Positions 6,151 to 9,057 of a DNA stretch of 9,057 nucleotides are shown here, in pieces; position 1 is the first letter of the stretch, and each line of letters starts with the position of its first letter. Under the pieces are notes generated by a model. The model ran no database searches and was not told the DNA's origin. It saw nothing but the letters and a program-made list of their open reading frames with translations. Source of the stretch: an uncultured Solirubrobacteraceae bacterium (GTDB taxonomy: Bacteria; Actinomycetota; Thermoleophilia; Solirubrobacterales; Solirubrobacteraceae); NCBI GenBank assembly GCA_955652215.1, contig CATPAX010000124.1, positions 1 through 9,057 on the forward strand. Reading direction: 5' to 3'. Made by a program: the position numbers and the translations under genes.

Positions 6151-6181
6151 AAAGCGCCGCCAGGACATGGCGTGTCGAACG

Positions 6182-7213
6182 TCACCCGCGAGCTAGTAAC
6201 TGCTCGTTGACGAACGGGATCACGTGGGCGCCGAAGGCGGCCAGGGTCTCGTCCTGCGCGTCGTGCTGGAGGTACAGGCCGTAGTGGTCGACGCCTAGGT
6301 CGGCAAGCTCCTTGAGCCGCGCGATCTGGGTCGCGGGGGCTCCGATCAGGCAGAAGCGTTCAACGATCTCGTCGGGCACGAACTCGGTGTGGGTGTTGCC
6401 GGCGCGGCCGTGCTCGTTGTAGTCATATCCCTGGCGTCCGGCGATGTAGTCAGTCAGGCTCCTCGGAACCGCGCCGCCTTCACTGCCGTAGCGATTGACG
6501 ATGTCGGCGACATGGTTCCCGACCATCCCGCCAAACCACCGGCACTGATCGAGCGCGTGGGCTCGCGCCGCATCGCTGCCGTCGGTGACATAGGCCGGAG
6601 CCGCGACACACATGGTCAGCGTGCCGGGGTCTCGCCCGGCGGCCGCCGCGGCATCACGCACCGTCTGGATGCTCCACGCGGCAATGTCGGGATCCGCCAG
6701 TTGCAGGATAAAGCCGTCCCCGACCTCGCCCGCGAGCTGAAGCGCCTTAGGGCCATAGCCCGCCACCCAGATCGGCAGTCGGCTGTGCAGATTCCAGGGG
6801 AACCGGAGCGTGGTTCCCTTGTACTCGGCAGCCTCGCCGTTCGTAAGCGCACGGACCACCTCGATGCACGCGCGCAGCTCGGCGAGCCTGACCGGCTTGC
6901 CGTTGATCGTCCTCACGGCGGAGTCACCTCGGCCGATTCCGCAGATCGTGCGGTTGCCGTACATCTCATTCAAGGTTGCGAACAGCGACGCCGTAACCGT
7001 CCAGTCGCGGGTCGCCGGATTGGTCACCATCGGCCCGACCTTCAGCTTGTGGGTGCAGTCGAGGATCCGGCTGTAGATAACGAACGGCTCCTCCCACAGC
7101 AGGTGGGAGTCGAACGTCCAAGCGTGGCTGAATCCGTAGTTCTCAGCCTGCCGCGCGAGCTCGATGACGCGCGCCGCGGGCGGATTGGTCTGCAATACGA
7201 CGCCGAAGTTCAT
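6182..7213 (-). CDS. LLM-class (luciferase-like) F420- or FMN-dependent oxidoreductase
   Basis: This 343-aa TIM-barrel protein of the bacterial luciferase-like superfamily is the last gene of the hydantoinase operon. Visible signatures are MNFGVVLQTNPP at the first strand, ENYGFSHAWTFDSH (24-37), VGPMVTNPATRDWTVTAS (59-76), GIGRGDSAVR (92-101) and PIWVAGYGPKALQLAGEVGDG (147-167). The last two form the cofactor and phosphate region of F420-dependent methylene-tetrahydromethanopterin reductase-like enzymes. It resembles the CPS_4043 group of putative F420-dependent oxidoreductases, some of which occur in species without F420, so FMN is a real alternative. The ATG at 7213 comes 3 bp after the M20 stop codon. 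A GAGGAG Shine-Dalgarno lies inside the end of the M20 gene, 11 nt upstream of the ATG. The substrate is unknown. Operon position suggests a redox step on a pyrimidine, hydantoin or related amide. Confidence 0.85.
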   Translation of the reverse strand: MNFGVVLQTNPPAARVIELARQAENYGFSHAWTFDSHLLWEEPFVIYSRILDCTHKLKVGPMVTNPATRDWTVTASLFATLNEMYGNRTICGIGRGDSAVRTINGKPVRLAELRACIEVVRALTNGEAAEYKGTTLRFPWNLHSRLPIWVAGYGPKALQLAGEVGDGFILQLADPDIAAWSIQTVRDAAAAAGRDPGTLTMCVAAPAYVTDGSDAARAHALDQCRWFGGMVGNHVADIVNRYGSEGGAVPRSLTDYIAGRQGYDYNEHGRAGNTHTEFVPDEIVERFCLIGAPATQIARLKELADLGVDHYGLYLQHDAQDETLAAFGAHVIPFVNEQLLARG

Positions 7214-7216
7214 GGC

Positions 7217-8479
7217 CTACGTGGCTCCTCTGGAAGTGAGTTCATCCGCCCGGACCAGAAGCCTGTCCACGGTCCGTCCGTACGCTTCGATCCCAACTTT
7301 GATCGCCTGCTCAGGAGAGTCCTCGATCGCCGCGTGCGAGATCGGCGGGTCAGACTGCACGAAGATCATGGCCGTCGGTACCACGCGACCGATCTCCGTG
7401 GCGTCGTGCAAAGGCCCGCTCGGGACCGGCTCGTCCTGATCGCCACTGGCCTGCTCGACGCTGTCGCGAGCGATCTGTACGAGCATCGGGTCGAACTTGG
7501 TGGGCGCGGCGCTGAAAACCTTGCGGACCTCGAGCGTGCAGTTGAACTCCTCAGCGGCGGCGCGACACATTTCGTGCGCCTCGGCGAGCATCGCCGCGAG
7601 CTCGCTCGGATCGAGGTGCCTCTGGTCGAGCTGCATCTCGGTGCGACCGGCAACCGCCGTGATCACGCCGGGGCTCGAGTGAAGCCGCCCGACCGTGGCG
7701 ACTCCGCCGTGCTCGATCGCGCTTTCCCGTATCCCCAGCATGGCGCGCGCCCCCGCTGCGAGAGAGTCCTGGCGCAAGCGCATCGGCGTCGATCCGGCGT
7801 GCGCGGCTTGGCCGACGAACGTGATCAGGTGGCGCTCGACGCCGAAGGTCCCGCTCACCGCTGCGGACAGGCGGCCGCTGTCGAGCAGGACAGGACCCTG
7901 CTCGATGTGAAGCTCGAGATACGCCACCGCCCCGTCAAGACGGTCTTTCGCCGAGGACGCCGCATCGAGGTCGACCTCACAGGCCGCAAGTGCGTCGCCG
8001 AGCGTTACTCCGCCCGCGTCTGTGAGCTCCCGGACGTCGTCCGGATCGAGCGTGCCTGCACAGGCTGAGGAGCCGAGCAGGCTGCGTCCGTATCGGGCCC
8101 CCTCCTCGTCGGCCCAGTCGACGAACCGCACGCCGATCGGCGGCTTCGTGTCGCTACGGGCCAACTGCCGGACGGTCTCGAGCGCGGTCAGCAGCCCGAG
8201 TGCTCCGTCGAGCCAGCCGCCATCCGGAACCGCGTCGATGTGGGACCCCACGATCAGGAACTGTTCACGTTCGTCGATGGCCGCCCACAGGTTGCCGGCC
8301 GGGTCCTGGTCAGCTTCCAGCCCGCACTCCGCGAGCTTTGAGCGCAGCCACGAGCGCGCCTCGAGCCACTCCGGGGTCCAGGCCAGGCGCTTTGCGCCGG
8401 CGAACCTCCCGCCGCTCTGGGAGGCAAGCTCGTCGAGGTCGCCGATGACCGCCCCGGGGTCGAGCCGTAGGGAGCTCAC
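7217..8479 (-). CDS. M20-family Zn-dependent N-carbamoyl-amino-acid hydrolase / beta-ureidopropionase
   Basis: This 420-aa amidase of the hydantoinase/carbamoylase branch of the M20 metallopeptidase fold cleaves an N-carbamoyl amino acid or ureido acid to the amino acid, CO2 and ammonia. The dinuclear metal site can be read off: His80 in VGSHIDAVPDGG, Asp91 in GWLDGALG, the Glu pair 125-126 in WADEEGARYGRSLLGS, His191 in LELHIEQGPVL and His382 in ISHAAIED. The dimerisation/lid domain is the insertion at about 210-325 with the conserved GQAAHAGSTPM (223-233) and the Asn/Arg-rich substrate loop. The usual S-G-A-G-H-D-A is changed to SGPLHDA (354-360). The gene starts with GTG at 8479, and its first bases overlap the stop of the upstream hydantoinase gene (GTGA), so translation is coupled. 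Substrate type (carbamoyl-L-amino acid, beta-ureidopropionate, or allantoate-like) cannot be settled by eye. Confidence 0.9.
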   Translation of the reverse strand: MSSLRLDPGAVIGDLDELASQSGGRFAGAKRLAWTPEWLEARSWLRSKLAECGLEADQDPAGNLWAAIDEREQFLIVGSHIDAVPDGGWLDGALGLLTALETVRQLARSDTKPPIGVRFVDWADEEGARYGRSLLGSSACAGTLDPDDVRELTDAGGVTLGDALAACEVDLDAASSAKDRLDGAVAYLELHIEQGPVLLDSGRLSAAVSGTFGVERHLITFVGQAAHAGSTPMRLRQDSLAAGARAMLGIRESAIEHGGVATVGRLHSSPGVITAVAGRTEMQLDQRHLDPSELAAMLAEAHEMCRAAAEEFNCTLEVRKVFSAAPTKFDPMLVQIARDSVEQASGDQDEPVPSGPLHDATEIGRVVPTAMIFVQSDPPISHAAIEDSPEQAIKVGIEAYGRTVDRLLVRADELTSRGAT

Positions 8480-9057
8480 ACTGCCGCGCCCGAAGCCGCG
8501 CGCAGGGTCCGCGGGACGAACCGCCCGTGGCCGGGCTCCGTTTTGATCTCACCACGGTCGTAGACCAGTGTTCCGCGCGAGAACGTCTGCCGCACGCTGG
8601 CGCTCGCTGTTTCGCCTTCGTAGAGGTCATAGTCGACGTTCATCAGCGAGGTCGCGACGCCGTAGGGCCGTGGCGCGGCGGGGTCGAGGACCACGACGTC
8701 GGCATCCTGCCCCGGCGCCAGCGCGCCCTTCTCGTGCAGACCGAACCGCCTCGCGATCGTCGTGCTCGTTCGCTCGACTAGCTGTGGGCGCGTGATACGC
8801 CCCGTCAGCACGCCTTCGTCCCACAGCTTCGGGAGGCGGTGCTGGATCAGGGCGAGCCCGTTCGGCACCAGGCTGAAGTTCGCGAGACCCCGTGCCTTTT
8901 GCTCGTCGGTGAACGGGCAATGGTCGGTGGAGATGCTCTCGAGCACGCCGCGCTGCACGTAGTCCCAAAGGAGTTCGTGGTTCGCCGCGTCGCGAAGGGG
9001 CGGCGAGCAGATGTAGCGGCATCCCTCGACGCCAGGACGCCGGAGGTCATCGATGTC
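8476..9057 (-). CDS. hydA: Dihydropyrimidinase / hydantoinase, C-terminal part (5' end outside the window)
   Basis: The minus-strand frame is open from the right edge to a TGA at 8478-8476, giving 193 residues of the C-terminal portion of a cyclic amidohydrolase, which is usually about 460 aa. The signature RYICSPPLRD (9018-8989) contributes the Ser that contacts the substrate amide. STDHCPF follows, with the metal-binding and catalytic Asp encoded at 8925-8923. Next come LVPNGLALIQHRLPKLWDEGV and GRIT. The C-terminal beta-sandwich is marked by GALAPGQDADVVVLDP and ends with TFSRGTLVYDRGE. The enzyme opens dihydropyrimidine or hydantoin rings to N-carbamoyl (ureido) acids, which are the substrates of the next gene's product. 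An internal GTG at 8958 is not the start, because conserved family sequence continues before it. The first half with the His-x-His and carboxylated Lys ligands is not visible. The operon promoter must lie beyond the window. Confidence 0.9.
   Translation of the reverse strand, partial: DIDDLRRPGVEGCRYICSPPLRDAANHELLWDYVQRGVLESISTDHCPFTDEQKARGLANFSLVPNGLALIQHRLPKLWDEGVLTGRITRPQLVERTSTTIARRFGLHEKGALAPGQDADVVVLDPAAPRPYGVATSLMNVDYDLYEGETASASVRQTFSRGTLVYDRGEIKTEPGHGRFVPRTLRAASGAAV

Noticed and set aside
6158..6172. CGCCA/TGGCG hairpin between the convergent reductase and LLM genes
   Set aside because: The stem is only 5 bp with no U-tract, so it is too weak to call as a terminator, although a terminator would be expected in this 31-bp gap.
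6389..8068. A 559-codon open frame on the plus strand across the LLM and M20 genes
   Set aside because: It is antisense to two clear family members, is Arg/Gly/Asp-rich shadow sequence of GC-rich codons, and shows no domain.
1..9057. CRISPR arrays, insertion sequences, riboswitches or toxin-antitoxin pairs
   Set aside because: No regularly spaced repeats, transposase-like frames with inverted ends, or long structured leaders were seen. Apart from short gene gaps the window is filled by the genes listed.

Overview
This is a GC-rich window (roughly two thirds G+C by eye) with alternative start codons, TANNNT -10 boxes placed directly before start codons (leaderless style) and an F420/LLM-type oxidoreductase. 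Together these point to a high-GC actinobacterium. The gene mix and the secreted Ser/Thr/Gly-rich beta protein resemble soil Thermoleophilia (Solirubrobacterales), but that finer placement is an impression, not a demonstration. I see no IS element, phage gene, CRISPR array or other sign of recent transfer.

Layout. (1) Positions 3-548 (+) hold the C-terminal part of an unrecognised, probably exported beta-rich protein. It is followed by a perfect 12-bp hairpin between convergent genes. (2) Positions 606-3715 form a divergent cassette. A ThDP-dependent 2-oxo-acid decarboxylase / acetolactate-synthase-like enzyme lies on the minus strand (606-2237). A MarR regulator (2314-2793) and a two-domain VOC (CatE-like extradiol) dioxygenase (2804-3715) lie on the plus strand. 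The 76-bp divergent region contains a perfect 16-bp palindrome (2286-2301) next to the marR -10 box, the obvious candidate operator, and both divergent genes look leaderless. (3) A tRNA-Cys(GCA) gene is at 3778-3848. (4) A two-gene isoprenoid unit follows on the plus strand: a phytoene/squalene synthase (3969-4874) and an FAD-dependent geranylgeranyl-reductase-like flavoprotein (4915-6150). (5) A tightly packed minus-strand operon enters from the right edge: dihydropyrimidinase/hydantoinase (8476-9057, truncated by the window), M20-family N-carbamoyl-amino-acid hydrolase / beta-ureidopropionase (7217-8479, GTGA overlap with the former), and an LLM-class oxidoreductase (6182-7213, 3 bp after the M20 stop).

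How the genes work together (inference). The right-hand operon fits ring opening of a hydantoin or dihydropyrimidine followed by N-carbamoyl hydrolysis, with the flavin/F420 enzyme supplying or removing reducing equivalents on a related substrate. The middle pair would condense two prenyl diphosphates head-to-head and then reduce double bonds of the product or of another polyprenyl lipid. The left cassette looks like a MarR-switched response to an aromatic, catechol or quinone compound, or to its 2-oxo-acid precursor. No single element is clearly a new system. The items most worth follow-up are the divergent MarR circuit, the synthase-reductase pair and the LLM enzyme in the hydantoinase operon.
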